64,000 nt of DNA, from contig NZ_JBEPMX010000005.1 of assembly GCF_040545925.1 (NCBI RefSeq), positions 103,068 through 167,067 on the forward strand, read 5' to 3'. Shown piece by piece: positions 26,762 to 36,105 of this stretch. The position numbers and the translations under genes are program-made. The notes beneath the pieces were generated by a model. The model did no database searches and was not told the origin of the DNA. It was given only the letters and a program-made list of their open reading frames with translations. This stretch comes from Alkalibacillus flavidus (GTDB lineage Bacteria; Bacillota; Bacilli; Bacillales; Alkalibacillaceae). How positions within the stretch are numbered: the stretch's first letter is position 1; every line of letters begins with the position of its first letter.

Positions 26762-27397
26762 TCATTCTTGAGGAGGCAAGGAATAAGTAACCTCTCCCGC
26801 TTCATTCAAAAACTCCATTCTCGGCACATCGTCTGCGTCAACAACCATTCGAATACGCGGTTGACCTTTAGAGTCATGAAGCCTCACACTCACATCACCA
26901 TTAGCGTCCTTACCCATAAAAGCCCGAGTAGCATTACCTTGGAATAATTCATTGAGTTTTTGATTCTTTTCTTCGTCAGTTAAATTGGATTCTCGAATCT
27001 TTTTATCTTCTTCCAGTATTTCTGTGAGCGGTTGATCTGGACGGTCATAAATTGAAAAGCCGTAATGTGTCTCCCCTTTATGCTCCGTAAAATGCATTTG
27101 CACCACTTGATCTTGTTCATATTCATCAAATGTTAATGAAGCATCCGCATATACATTCCCATCTTCGTCTTCTTCACTTCCATAGACGAGACCACCACAC
27201 TCATCACCTTTTCCGTTATAAAACATGATGCCGGAAATCGGTTCGTCCTGTCTATGACCTGGCAGAACATCTTCACCATTCATCAATATTGGCGGAATCT
27301 GATCTTGATTAAATAGGGTCATTTTAATGTCATTATTATGATTAACTATATTGAGCTTCTCCACATTCAGCTCTTCAAACCGTTTTTTATGTTCCAT
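26762..27397 (-). CDS. Conserved protein of unknown function
   Basis: A 211-residue, strongly acidic soluble protein. It resembles a widespread unnamed family starting with a stretch like F-E-E-L-N-V-E-K-L-N-I-V followed by short beta repeats. Visible are GIMFYNGKGDECGGLVYGS, a mid helical insert (LTDEEKNQKLNELFQG) and a C-terminal set of short beta-strand segments. There is no signal peptide, membrane segment or catalytic motif. The ribosome site GGGAGG is good. It stands alone with no obvious partner. Confidence 0.7.
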   Translation of the reverse strand: MEHKKRFEELNVEKLNIVNHNNDIKMTLFNQDQIPPILMNGEDVLPGHRQDEPISGIMFYNGKGDECGGLVYGSEEDEDGNVYADASLTFDEYEQDQVVQMHFTEHKGETHYGFSIYDRPDQPLTEILEEDKKIRESNLTDEEKNQKLNELFQGNATRAFMGKDANGDVSVRLHDSKGQPRIRMVVDADDVPRMEFLNEAGEVTYSLPPQE

Positions 27398-27479
27398 ATC
27401 TGAATCCTCCCTAACTCATATTATAATCGTTACACTACTATATATGCCATAATTTTTCTATTTTTCGAATATCATTCCA

Positions 27480-27527
27480 AAAAAATAAAAGGTGCTAGGA
27501 TTTTTCTTTTCCCAACACCTCTCAAGC
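27480..27527 (-). terminator. Terminator upstream of the acidic protein gene
   Basis: On the minus strand AGGTGTTGGGA pairs with TCCTAGCACCT and is followed by TTTATTTTTTT. It would end transcripts arriving from the 27.7-28.2 kb gene. Confidence 0.7.
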
Positions 27528-27670
27528 GTTCTCATTAACCATTATTCTAGATCAATGTGGAATTACCATCGAGTTAAAGACCTTTTCCTTACTCATGAAT
27601 GACAAAGCATTATACAGTGAGTCAATTTTAATTGACTAAGCAAGCGCCTCAACAGTTTCTCATCTATCCA

Positions 27671-28174
27671 TTAAACATTATTAACATTGTTCTGTTTATT
27701 TTCAACTTTATTCACAAGCCCAAGAACACTTCTAGTTATTAAGGATTTGAAAACAAAGCCTAATAAAGTGTGATACCATTTCCACCATTTTTTCCAAGCG
27801 ATTAAATTAGTTTTCTTAGCTGCCCAAGTTTCAATAAGTAACATAGGAACCACAAAGTAAAGCAATTTATAAATAATGGGACCAAGCTTATCTTTTTCAG
27901 TCATTTGATTATATAAAATTGTAAAAGTGGGATAGATTAAAAAATCAAATAAGATGTGTGTGTTAAATACTTTTGGAAAAAATCGTACTGGATAACTTAG
28001 TATTTTAGACGACACAAGAATATTATCAAGTATTGTGTTAGTGGTAGCATTAAATAAATATACTACTAACCAATCCTTAATTGGCGGTTTCCTAAATAAC
28101 AATAACAACAAGCTACCTAATGTCAAAATTGACATGAACCTTAAAAATAATTCATCGGATTTATCTGCCTTCAT
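27671..28174 (-). CDS. CBO0543 family membrane protein
   Basis: A 167-residue protein with about four membrane helices. The segment PPIKDWLVVYLFNATTNTILDNI followed by YPVRFFPKVFNTHILFDFLIYPT resembles the CBO0543 family common in spore-forming Bacilli; its role is unknown. GGGAGA precedes the ATG by 6 bases. A second, more distant member lies 250 bases upstream on the same strand. Confidence 0.75.
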   Translation of the reverse strand: MKADKSDELFLRFMSILTLGSLLLLLFRKPPIKDWLVVYLFNATTNTILDNILVSSKILSYPVRFFPKVFNTHILFDFLIYPTFTILYNQMTEKDKLGPIIYKLLYFVVPMLLIETWAAKKTNLIAWKKWWKWYHTLLGFVFKSLITRSVLGLVNKVENKQNNVNNV

Positions 28175-28420
28175 AAGACATCTCCCTCACTTATCTTAGT
28201 ATGTGTTTATATTGGATATTTATTGTATTACACAAATTTGTACAGCTAATGTTAATATTGCAAGCGCCATCTATTGATTATTGTTTCGCGTAGTCTTATT
28301 ATTTATTCTTCACATGAAGCAATTAGGCTGTAACGGCGAATAGACTGCACCAGCTTTCGTATTAACCACGAATAGTTTATGAATGTATCTTTAAATCCTT
28401 AGATCTCAAGATCTTACTAA

Positions 28421-28972
28421 TTAACGGTACTTGAAACTCATAACGTTTCTCCACTCCTTTAGCTGTGTTTGCACATTGTGCTTCACTGGAACTTTGAACA
28501 TTATCAGAAACGAAATGGTTGAAGCAGTGGATATAACCCATGTTAGTAATGGCCTATTAATCATAAGAATGCTATAAGTATACATTTTTATGTAAATAAG
28601 AATTGACCAATATAGATTCCAACCATTATGGAAAGAAATCATTTTTAATTTTTGTCCGATAAACTCAACAAATATAGAAATTATGATCCATTTGTTTATA
28701 TAAACTATTTGTTTTGATAAAGACACAGGGAGATTTGATAAGTACAAAAGGATTAAAAGCGGGACTATGACTAAGATGTGCAAAGCCCTTACCACGCTCT
28801 TACTTAAGGTTTTATCTTTTAATTCCCACATGAGAAAATCTCTACATAAAATATAATAAAGAACATTGAACACACATACATATATTAAGGCTGGGTAATA
28901 ATTGGTAAAGTTGCGCCACGTCTTTTTTTGAATGTTTAACGCCAACAACAATAAAGAAAAAAGTATGTGCAT
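28421..28972 (-). CDS. CBO0543 family membrane protein
   Basis: A 183-residue membrane protein with five predicted helices. WRNFTNYYPALIYVCVFNVLYYILCRDFLMWELK resembles other CBO0543 proteins whose conserved part is a W-x-x-Y-Y-P ... LLY-x-x-L-C-R-D pattern. AAGG sits 8 bases before the ATG. Role unknown; base composition is more AT-rich than the core genes. Confidence 0.7.
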   Translation of the reverse strand: MHILFSLLLLALNIQKKTWRNFTNYYPALIYVCVFNVLYYILCRDFLMWELKDKTLSKSVVRALHILVIVPLLILLYLSNLPVSLSKQIVYINKWIIISIFVEFIGQKLKMISFHNGWNLYWSILIYIKMYTYSILMINRPLLTWVISTASTISFLIMFKVPVKHNVQTQLKEWRNVMSFKYR

Positions 28973-29126
28973 TGTTATGCCTTCTTTCCTCTATAATATT
29001 TAATCTTATTCTTTTACATTTTCACCTATTATATGTAAGAAGACTTTAATTGGAATAACATTACAAAACAGCTGCTAAAACTTATTTATTCTTTATGTTA
29101 AAATCCATTGTTGTTATGATTTTCAG

Positions 29127-29180
29127 AAACAAATATAAGCAGGCTGCCCAATCATTTCGGCAGCCTGTTTATATTTGTTT
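29127..29180. terminator. Long hairpin, likely bidirectional terminator
   Basis: AAACAAATATAAGCAGGCTGCC and its near-complement (one mismatch in 22) flank a 10-base loop. It is the main feature of the otherwise gene-free 28973-29358 stretch. Confidence 0.65.
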
Positions 29181-29320
29181 AGATATTTCTTTTTGTCAAC
29201 GAAATCATCACCGAACTATTGTACTGTGCAACAAAAGATACTGTTTTAAATAACAGCTCTCGTTTAACATAATCACCTTTTATTGAATAAAATAAATATT
29301 AGCATCCATCCTCAAAGTAT

Positions 29321-29353
29321 AAAAAACCTCAACTCTATTGAGTGAGGTTTTTC
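29321..29353 (-). terminator. Terminator of bioY
   Basis: On the minus strand AAAACCTCACTC pairs with GAGTTGAGGTTTT and runs into T residues, a few bases after the bioY stop. Confidence 0.8.
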
Positions 29354-29358
29354 TATTC

Positions 29359-29934
29359 TTATGCAGCTACTTTGTTTGTCGGTCTAGGGTCTATTAGTTT
29401 AGCTTGAATTAACCTATTTCTGACAGTAATTCCGAGCCAACTAGCTAAATATGCCTTGATAAGTCCAACTACAATAAACGGATAAACTCCTGCGGCTAGA
29501 GCTTGATTCCAAGTCATATCCAATACAATTTTCAACTGAACCGCTCCACAAACAAGCGTAATAATCATTCCAACAGTGTTGGCTACCATTGCCATCGTTA
29601 TATTATGTTTTGTTTTTTCTAAGATAAAGCCTGTTACAAACGCTGTGACAATAAAGCCGAATATGTATCCGCCAGTTGGACCAACTAATACTTGTACTCC
29701 ACCTTTAAATCCAGCAAAAACTGGTAAACCCACTGCCCCTAATAAGGCATAACAAGTCATTGCAATCGCACCGTACCTGCTACCAATAATCGTTGCCGTT
29801 AACCCTACTGCTAATGTTTGCCCACTAATAGGAACAATTGGCAGTGGAACCTCAATTTGTGCCAATACCGCTGTTACAGCTGCAAAAATACCACATAAAA
29901 TAATTGCTCTTAGTTTTGATTTACTCCTAATCAA
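29359..29934 (-). CDS. bioY: Biotin transporter BioY (ECF S component)
   Basis: Membrane S component binding biotin, 191 residues with six helices. Family motifs: VPLPIVPISGQTLAVGL, and GPTGGYIFGFIVTAFVTG. The start is taken as a TTG 7 bases after AGGGGG; a TTG at 29970 would lie within the operator. No EcfA/EcfT genes are near, so it works alone or with a distant energy module. A BirA-type operator lies just upstream, implying repression by biotin. Confidence 0.93.
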   Translation of the reverse strand: MIRSKSKLRAIILCGIFAAVTAVLAQIEVPLPIVPISGQTLAVGLTATIIGSRYGAIAMTCYALLGAVGLPVFAGFKGGVQVLVGPTGGYIFGFIVTAFVTGFILEKTKHNITMAMVANTVGMIITLVCGAVQLKIVLDMTWNQALAAGVYPFIVVGLIKAYLASWLGITVRNRLIQAKLIDPRPTNKVAA

Positions 29935-29958
29935 AAGATGACCCCCTATACGATTATT

Positions 29959-29991
29959 ATTGTCAACCAAAAATATAAAAAGGTTAACAAT
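29959..29991 (-). promoter_or_regulatory. BirA-type biotin operator
   Basis: ATTGTCAACC and GGTTAACAAT form an inverted repeat with one mismatch and a 13-base spacer, matching the TTGTTAACC/GGTTAACAA biotin-repressor site. It sits between 25 and 57 bases before the bioY start. Confidence 0.8.
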
Positions 29992-30088
29992 AATAGGTTA
30001 CCATATTTTTTTGGACAAGGATAGTATTTTTCTTAGCTGGTAACACGTAAGCTATCTTTGTTCTGCCGACTTTACCTGAGCTCCAACC

Positions 30089-30134
30089 CCCATTAACCAT
30101 TATGATGCATGCAGGAGTATTAATGGTTAATGGG
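30089..30134. repeat. 14-bp perfect inverted repeat
   Basis: CCCATTAACCATTA (30089-30102) and its exact complement (30121-30134) flank an 18-base loop. There is no T tract. It lies in the 339-base gene-free stretch between bioY and the IS30 element; no other feature was found there. Confidence 0.6.
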
Positions 30135-30273
30135 TAGTTTCAAAATACGTGGATTTATCATTCCTACCCTCAGTTATAAAGTTAGGATTTACGTAGAGAT
30201 CCTTTGTCTTTTCACTCTTAAGTGCTTATGACAAAACTTGTCGCGCTGCCACGTTAGTTGAATAGACAGTTTG

Positions 30274-31220
30274 TCAATTTAAGTGCAACAGTTCTTCTTG
30301 AAAAGCTTCGTGTGTCGATTTCCAGTTCAAACATTTTCTTGGTCTATGATTGATTAAGTCCAGAGCTTTGTCTAAATCTGAATCATCAATCTTAGCTAAA
30401 TCCGTTTTCTTAGGGAAAAATTCTCTTATTAAGCCATTGGCATTTTCATTACTGCCACGCTGCCAAGATGCGTAGGGTTCTGCGAAATAGACTCGAATAG
30501 CTGTTTCTCGTTCGATGTTGTGGTAACACGCAAATTCCTTACCGCGATCGACAGTAGCTGTTTTAAAGGCACCAGGTGGCAACTGGTTATAAAACTGATG
30601 GATGGCGCATTCCATGGAATGCGCCATCCATCAGGCGTCTTAATCGCGGTATACCACCTTGTTTTTCGTTCGACAAAGGTAGCTAGGCAACCTTTGCTGT
30701 GTCCCCGACTAGAAACAACACTACCTAGTTCCCAGTGACCAAATGTTTCTCGTTTTCGGACCTCTTTAGGGCAATGTTTAATGGATGTTCCGATATTAAA
30801 TCGTCCTCTTGTTTCGCGAGGTTTTTGTCTTTTGCCTTTTTGACGAAGCATTTGAGGTGTGGCGTTATGTAACCACCCTTGATACAACCAACGATAGATG
30901 GTTTTGAAACTGATGTCGCCTTTTAATTCACCATGAGCGATTTGTTCAGGCGACCAGGTCAGGCTAAGTTTGGCATGAATGCGGTCGGCAAGGTTTGGGG
31001 ACCATTTAACCGATCGACCACAGTTTAAACGACGCTTTTGATAGTGATCTTGTGCTTGTTCAGGGTAATACGTATCATCGATGGCATTGCGTTTAAGCTC
31101 TCGTGAAATCGTTGAAGCTGCTCGCTTTAATTTCTTGCCAATTTGCCTTAATGATAATCCTTGATCCATCATTGTTTCTATCCGTGCTCGCTCAAATGTG
31201 GTAAGATGTTGGTAGCTCAT
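30274..31220 (-). pseudogene. IS30 transposase with a single frameshift
   Basis: The 5' part (31220 to about 30630) encodes the N-terminal HTH (TTFERARIETMMDQGLSLRQIGKKLKRAASTISRELKRN) and the first catalytic Asp region (FGHWELGSVVSSRGHSKGCLATFVERKTRWY). The 3' part, in the -1 frame (about 30627 to 30274), continues with TATVDRGKEFACYHNI and NENANGLIREFFPK, the DDE catalytic Asp and Glu segments. The frames switch at a 40-bp perfect palindrome. A UGA blocks the 3' frame just upstream of the switch. IS30 members normally have one frame, so this copy is probably inactive. Confidence 0.85.
30595..30634. repeat. 40-bp perfect palindrome inside the transposase
   Basis: The 40 bases read the same on both strands, centred on CCATGG; arms open with CTGATGGATGGCGC. 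It coincides with the frameshift point of the transposase. Confidence 0.9.
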
Positions 31221-31643
31221 AACAGGACCTCCGTGTATATGTTTGATGTGGTTATCTACATTTTACACGAAACTGTTATGAGCTGCTTTTTTTTAGGTGT
31301 TGCACTTAATATTACAATTCGTCATTTCAAAAAGGATACATAGACATCATTGGTTGATTTTTATGGTATGAAGGGTGATGTTGTCGATGGATGTAAACGT
31401 TAACTCAAATAATGGTTGATATATTTAATAAAAGACCAAATCATATGCATATTCAGGTTTAGGATCAAATATTATGACCATGTTTGCTTGCACAACAATC
31501 AACTGGTAACTGATTCTCTCCCTTAGAGCCTTGACCCACTTATGCCTTACCTCTCACACTTCTTCCTCATAATCTTTTCATTCCCTATACTACCTATATC
31601 CTTATAAAAACACCGTTTTTATGTCTCTACTATGTGAATTCAC

Positions 31644-31900
31644 AATAAACTCGTAACACTTTTCACCCCTTCAACCCGCATGCCATCGTCGCCTTTCATA
31701 ATAAAGTCGTAACACAAACCCCGATTTTTTCCGATTTTGTTTCAAAAAATGTGTCATGACTTTATTCACACACACAATAAACTCGTAACACAAAAACGCC
31801 TGAGAAACGCAGGATATCAACCTTCTCCCTCTCGTCTCTCAGACGTCTGTTTCAACTTTATTCTCACGAATTAGCCGATTTGTTATGACTTTTTTATGAA
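31644..31900. repeat. Dispersed AATAAACTCGTAACAC repeats
   Basis: Direct copies AATAAACTCGTAACAC at 31644 and 31776, AATAAAGTCGTAACAC at 31700, an inverted copy GTGTCATGACTTTATT at 31751, and a weaker inverted copy near 31880 (TGTTATGACTTTTTTATG). Spacing is irregular. They fill the gap after the rlmD stop. The stretch from 31316 to 31640 shows no recognisable feature. Confidence 0.7.
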
Positions 31901-31921
31901 TGGTACAACTTTATTGTTGGG

Positions 31922-33358
31922 TTACATTTTCAACGTCAACTTCGCCACAGATTCAACATGATAGGTCTGAGGGAACATATCAACAGGTTGCATTTCTTCA
32001 ACCTGGTAACCGTTTTTTGTAAGGTATTTCATGTCGCGAGCTTGGGTTTCTGGATTGCAAGAGACATAAATAACGCGACTCGGCTTGAGTTTCACGACGC
32101 TTGATAAAAAGGCTTCGTCGCTTCCTGTCCGTGGTGGGTCTAGGATCACGACGTCTGCTTGGTCACCGTGCATGGCCATTTGTGTCATGAATTCGCCAGC
32201 ATCGCCTTGGTAAAAACGAGCGTTTTGGATGCCGTTACGCTTGGAATTACGAATCGCATCGCGGATAGCGTCTTTATTTGATTCCACACCGATGACGCGT
32301 CCGGCTTGCTGACTGGCGACGAGGCCGATTGTGCCCACACCGCAATATGCATCAATGACGGTTTCTTCATCTGTTAACCCAGCCATTTCAATCGCTTTGC
32401 CGTACAGCTTTTCCGTTTGTTCAGGATTAATTTGATAAAACGACTTCGATGAAATCTCAAACTTCAAACCGCACAACTCGTCAGTAATTGTGCCTTTACC
32501 GAACAATACTTTCTCTTGATCTCCAAGTACCATGCTCGTATTCTTATCATTGACGTTTAATAAAATCGTCGAAATCTCAGGGTGTTCCTTACGCAGCGCT
32601 TTAATGAAATTATTTTTTCCTTTAAACATTTGAGTGCCTGCTATTAAGACGACCATGATTTCGCCCGTCTTCTTGCCAACTTTCACTAAAACGTGGCGTA
32701 AAAACCCGCGCCCTGTGTCCTCATTATAAGGCTCCATCTTAAACGACTTCATCATGCCTTTAATCGTGCCAACGATTGCATCGGCTTTCGGGTCGTGAAT
32801 CAAACACTCATCCATTGGGATAATGCGGTGACTGTTTTGCGCGTACAAGCCACCAATAATCTGCCGTTTTCGGTTCATGCCAAAAGATGTGTGACTCTTA
32901 TTCCGGTAATCATACGGATGATCCATCGTCATAATCGCGTTCGGCTTACCAAATGGTTTCATGAGCGCATTAACCACATCTTGCTTAAAGTGACCCTGCG
33001 CGCGATTGCCCATATGTTGGAGCTGGCAACCACCACAATCATAGTAATACGGACAAGGTGGCTTCACGCGACTATCGGCCGCTTCAAGAATGCGTTTCAC
33101 ACTAGCATTCACGAACCGCCCTTTTTTCGTAACATAAATCTCAGCCGTTTCGCCAGGCAGTAAATACGGCACTTCCAACTGCTTACCTTCCCATTCAGCA
33201 ATGCCCTTACCATCATTCGTAAAGCCTGTGCACGTCACTTTCGCCGTTTGCTCTTTTTGCGGTGACTTGTCACGCGGCTTTACGTTCCCATGCTTAGCAT
33301 CTTTGGGTTTCGTTTGATTATAATTCGATTGTTGCTGTTGCTTTTTACGTTTACTCAT
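31922..33358 (-). CDS. rlmD: 23S rRNA (uracil-C5) methyltransferase, RlmD/RlmCD type
   Basis: SAM-dependent enzyme making 5-methyluridine in 23S rRNA, 478 residues. A basic Gln-rich N-terminus precedes a TRAM domain (VTCTGFTNDGKGIAEWEGKQLEVPYLLPGE). The Fe-S cysteines are in PPCPYYYDCGGCQLQHM, and the catalytic part carries FYQINPEQTEKLYGKAIE, IDAYCGVGTIGLVASQQA, VILDPPRTG and the nucleophile region VIYVSCNPETQARD. ATG at 33358 is 8 bases after an AGG-containing site. In B. subtilis the homologue RlmCD modifies two uridines. Confidence 0.93.
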   Translation of the reverse strand: MSKRKKQQQQSNYNQTKPKDAKHGNVKPRDKSPQKEQTAKVTCTGFTNDGKGIAEWEGKQLEVPYLLPGETAEIYVTKKGRFVNASVKRILEAADSRVKPPCPYYYDCGGCQLQHMGNRAQGHFKQDVVNALMKPFGKPNAIMTMDHPYDYRNKSHTSFGMNRKRQIIGGLYAQNSHRIIPMDECLIHDPKADAIVGTIKGMMKSFKMEPYNEDTGRGFLRHVLVKVGKKTGEIMVVLIAGTQMFKGKNNFIKALRKEHPEISTILLNVNDKNTSMVLGDQEKVLFGKGTITDELCGLKFEISSKSFYQINPEQTEKLYGKAIEMAGLTDEETVIDAYCGVGTIGLVASQQAGRVIGVESNKDAIRDAIRNSKRNGIQNARFYQGDAGEFMTQMAMHGDQADVVILDPPRTGSDEAFLSSVVKLKPSRVIYVSCNPETQARDMKYLTKNGYQVEEMQPVDMFPQTYHVESVAKLTLKM

Positions 33359-33457
33359 AGTCACGACCTAACTTTCTTTTTGCCTTTGACCTTTCATTAT
33401 AGCTTATCCCAGCTGCACAGTAAAATAAGGGCATCACTTAAACTCAAAACTTTTCGA

Positions 33458-33486
33458 TTGGCATTTCATTAAAAATTGAATATACT
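33458..33486 (+). promoter_or_regulatory. Promoter of the ATP-grasp gene
   Basis: TTGGCA (33458-33463), a 17-base spacer and TATACT (33481-33486), 35 bases before the start codon. Confidence 0.75.
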
Positions 33487-33520
33487 AGTAAACACATCAG
33501 AATTAAAGGAGTTTTTAAAA

Positions 33521-34475
33521 ATGACTCAAAAAATATACGCCATCCATGAAAACGCAGAATGGTCAGAACCCCTCTTCAAAGCACTCGAAGCATTAGGCGT
33601 GCCGTATGAAGATTGGTTCATCGACCAAGGATCGATCGATTTATCCGAGGCACCACCTGAAGGTATTTTCTATAATCGCATGAGCGCATCATCACATACT
33701 CGCTCACACCGATATGCTCCCGAATTCACTTCAGCAGTGCTTGCTTGGCTAGAAGAACATGATCGTGTCGTCTTAAATGGCAGCCACGCGCTCGATTTAG
33801 AAATCAACAAAGCGAGACAATATAGCGCCTTGCAAAAAGCCGGAATTCGCACACCGAAAACAATCGTGACTACTGGTAAAGATCAATTAATCGAATCAGC
33901 GAAACAAATGGAAACCCCCGTTCATTACGAAACATAATCGCGCTGGCAAAGGGCTTGGTGTGCAATTATTTTATAGCGTCGAAGGCTTAAAACAATACGT
34001 GTACTCAGACGATTTCGAAGAGCCAATCGATGGCATCACATTACTGCAACAATATATTGAGTCACCTGATTCATCGATCACACGGTGCGAATTTATTAAT
34101 GGGCAGTTTTTCTACGCGGTAAACGTCGACACATCAGAAGGTTTCGAATTATGCCCAGCTGATGCTTGCTCGATTGAAGACCAATTTTGCATGACGACTG
34201 AGAATACGCGCGACAAATTTCAAATCATCACAGACTTTGACGATCCAATCATCACCCAATACGAGCAGTTTTTAAAGCAAAACAAGATTACATTTGCGGG
34301 GATCGAATTTATTCGCGATGAAGCTGGATACCTGTACACATATGACGTCAACACGAATACCAACTACAATTCAGACGCCGAAGCTAAAGTCGAACAATTC
34401 GGCATGCAAGCAATCGCCAATACACTTGCGCACTATCTCAATCAGCAAACAAAAGACGCACAACACGCCGGATAA
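33521..34475 (+). pseudogene. ATP-grasp (RimK-like ligase) gene with one frameshift
   Basis: The first part (33521-33937) encodes a pre-ATP-grasp domain from MTQKIYAIHENAEWSEPL to PKTIVTTGKDQLIESAKQM. Shifting frame near 33922 gives the natural continuation ITKHNRAGKGLGVQLFY and the rest of the ATP-grasp fold, including FAGIEFIRDEAGYLYTYDVNTNTNYN with metal-binding Glu and Asn residues. The joined product would be about 318 residues, the size of alpha-L-glutamate ligase-like proteins of Bacilli. Promoter, AAAGGAG site and terminator are intact. Either a recent one-base mutation or a sequencing error; the substrate is unknown. Confidence 0.8.
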
Positions 34476-34482
34476 ATAAACA

Positions 34483-34523
34483 AAAATCGCACTGAGGACT
34501 TGATCCTTCGTGCGATTTTCTAT
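34483..34523. terminator. Bidirectional terminator
   Basis: AAAATCGCA and TGCGATTTT arms with an inner GAGGA/TCCTT hairpin lie between two convergent genes. Confidence 0.75.
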
Positions 34524-34565
34524 ATCTATGTCGAACTTATATTCCGATCTAAATTGTATTAACGA

Positions 34566-35264
34566 TCAACTCCGAACCAACTCACGAAACGCCTCATCAG
34601 GATTCTGATGCACGGATGTTAAATCGGTATAAGATCCTTCAAAAACGATTCTTCCATCATGTACCAAAAAGATATGACACTCGACATGCCCCAGTTCTTG
34701 TAACGTATGCGTTGACATGACCACGTATTGACCAGAACTACTAGCAACAGACTCCAGCCGATTTAACACGTTTAACCGTGAGTCGGGATCAACACCAGAT
34801 GTCGGTTCGTCAAATATGTATAGCTTCCGATCAAGTGCACACATCGCCGTCACCATCAACCATCTTCTTTCGCCAAGTGACATATCACCAAGTTTCAAAT
34901 GCCATAAATGCTTAGCAAGTGATTGCTCTCTTTCATTCATCCCATCGAAGAAGACAGGATTCTGCACGTCAAATGGTCTCGATGCCGTCTTCAAAAACAA
35001 TCGCACCAAATCTTTGCCTTTCAATGCATTCAGAAACGGAACCCCTTGGACTTGATAAGCTATTTCAGATTTCTTCACCCATTCACTCAATTCACCAGCA
35101 TTTGGTTTTAGCGAACCAGCCATAATATTAAACAACGTCGTCTTACCCGAACCGTTCAAACCTAGCACGACATTTAATTGATCAGGTTTCAACCTCACAT
35201 TAACATTGTCTAGAATCTTTCTTCCGCCCTCTTGATACCGAAAATCCATATTCACAATTTCCAC
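34566..35264 (-). CDS. ABC transporter ATP-binding protein
   Basis: A 232-residue ABC ATPase of the ABC-2 exporter type. Walker A GLNGSGKTTLFNIMAGSL, a signature-like MSLGERRWLM, Walker B LYIFDEPTSGVDP and the switch region VVMSTHTLQELG are all present. The start is GTG, 6 bases after AGGAGG. It follows its permease by 11 bases. The exported substrate is unknown; the setting beside a phosphotransferase-like gene hints at self-protection, which is speculative. Confidence 0.88.
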   Translation of the reverse strand: MEIVNMDFRYQEGGRKILDNVNVRLKPDQLNVVLGLNGSGKTTLFNIMAGSLKPNAGELSEWVKKSEIAYQVQGVPFLNALKGKDLVRLFLKTASRPFDVQNPVFFDGMNEREQSLAKHLWHLKLGDMSLGERRWLMVTAMCALDRKLYIFDEPTSGVDPDSRLNVLNRLESVASSSGQYVVMSTHTLQELGHVECHIFLVHDGRIVFEGSYTDLTSVHQNPDEAFRELVRS

Positions 35265-35275
35265 ACCAACACCTC

Positions 35276-36010
35276 CTATTGTCGAATCGTCCTGGATTCT
35301 AAATTCGCAAGTTTAATGGTTACTAGGCCAATGATCATATATATGCAACCTACGCTGGCCAGGGTCAACATATTCGTTACATCCACAACATCAGAAATAA
35401 TAACCGCTTCAGCTACGCGCAAAATAAATTCAGCCGGATTAATTAGAAACAACGGAGATTGCACCCCAACCATATCGCTCGTTAGATACATTAAAACGAT
35501 GGTCAGCAAACTAAACGCCGGCGCAATTGAATCCTCCTTAAATGGTAAGGTCATGATCCACGAAAAGAACAGCACTACTGGAATAAAGGTCACAGCAATT
35601 AAGAGTAAACTATTCATAATCAACATGAATGGATTCATTTGAAATAGTAAAGCAACGACTAAATTGAACACGACCATCGATACAATCAGAAACAACAAGT
35701 TCGCCAAACCTTTTCCGAAAATAATTGAGCGTTTTGACCCTGCAATAAAACTAAACATCTTCATAAATCCCTCTTCACGCATCATAAAAAGGGAAACAGC
35801 TGTATTAATCACCGCCGAAATTAAAATCATGAGGCTCCAAAAAAAGGCCAATACCAAATAGGCTTCTTGCTCTTGAGGTCGATTAACAAACCAGTTGCTA
35901 TAATTAATCAAGAATAAAATCAGCGGAATGAAAACGACCCAAAATAAATTCATTTTATTATAAACATTTTCTTTTAAAAACAAACTAAAAAATTCATACG
36001 TCTTGGTCAT
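35276..36010 (-). CDS. ABC transporter permease
   Basis: A 244-residue membrane protein with six predicted helices, ABC-2 type. Polar loops are short, with NYSNWFVNRPQEQEAYLVLAF near residue 35 and MREEGFMKMFSFIAGSKRSIIFGKG near 75-100, the usual cytoplasmic coupling region. GGAAGG precedes the ATG. It is first in a two-gene operon with the ATPase. Confidence 0.8.
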   Translation of the reverse strand: MTKTYEFFSLFLKENVYNKMNLFWVVFIPLILFLINYSNWFVNRPQEQEAYLVLAFFWSLMILISAVINTAVSLFMMREEGFMKMFSFIAGSKRSIIFGKGLANLLFLIVSMVVFNLVVALLFQMNPFMLIMNSLLLIAVTFIPVVLFFSWIMTLPFKEDSIAPAFSLLTIVLMYLTSDMVGVQSPLFLINPAEFILRVAEAVIISDVVDVTNMLTLASVGCIYMIIGLVTIKLANLESRTIRQ

Positions 36011-36105
36011 ATAACCTTCCTTTTCAATAATTTATTAAAATAATCGCTCAATATTTTAAATATCTGTAGACAAAAATGTGTTCACAATCACAAGATAAAA
36101 CCATC

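Larger units (their letters stand above)
30274..31314 (-). mobile_element. IS30-family insertion sequence, degraded
   Basis: An element of about 1.04 kb with terminal inverted repeats containing AAGTGCAACA at both ends (30281-30290 on the plus strand; complement at 31298-31309). The single transposase gene is frameshifted. The left repeat overlaps the transposase stop. Target duplication was not evident by eye, so exact ends are uncertain. Confidence 0.8.

Noticed and set aside
30429..31220. Programmed -1 frameshifting in the IS30 transposase
   Set aside because: There is no slippery heptamer at the switch and IS30 elements normally use one frame; decay is simpler, though the palindrome is noted separately.
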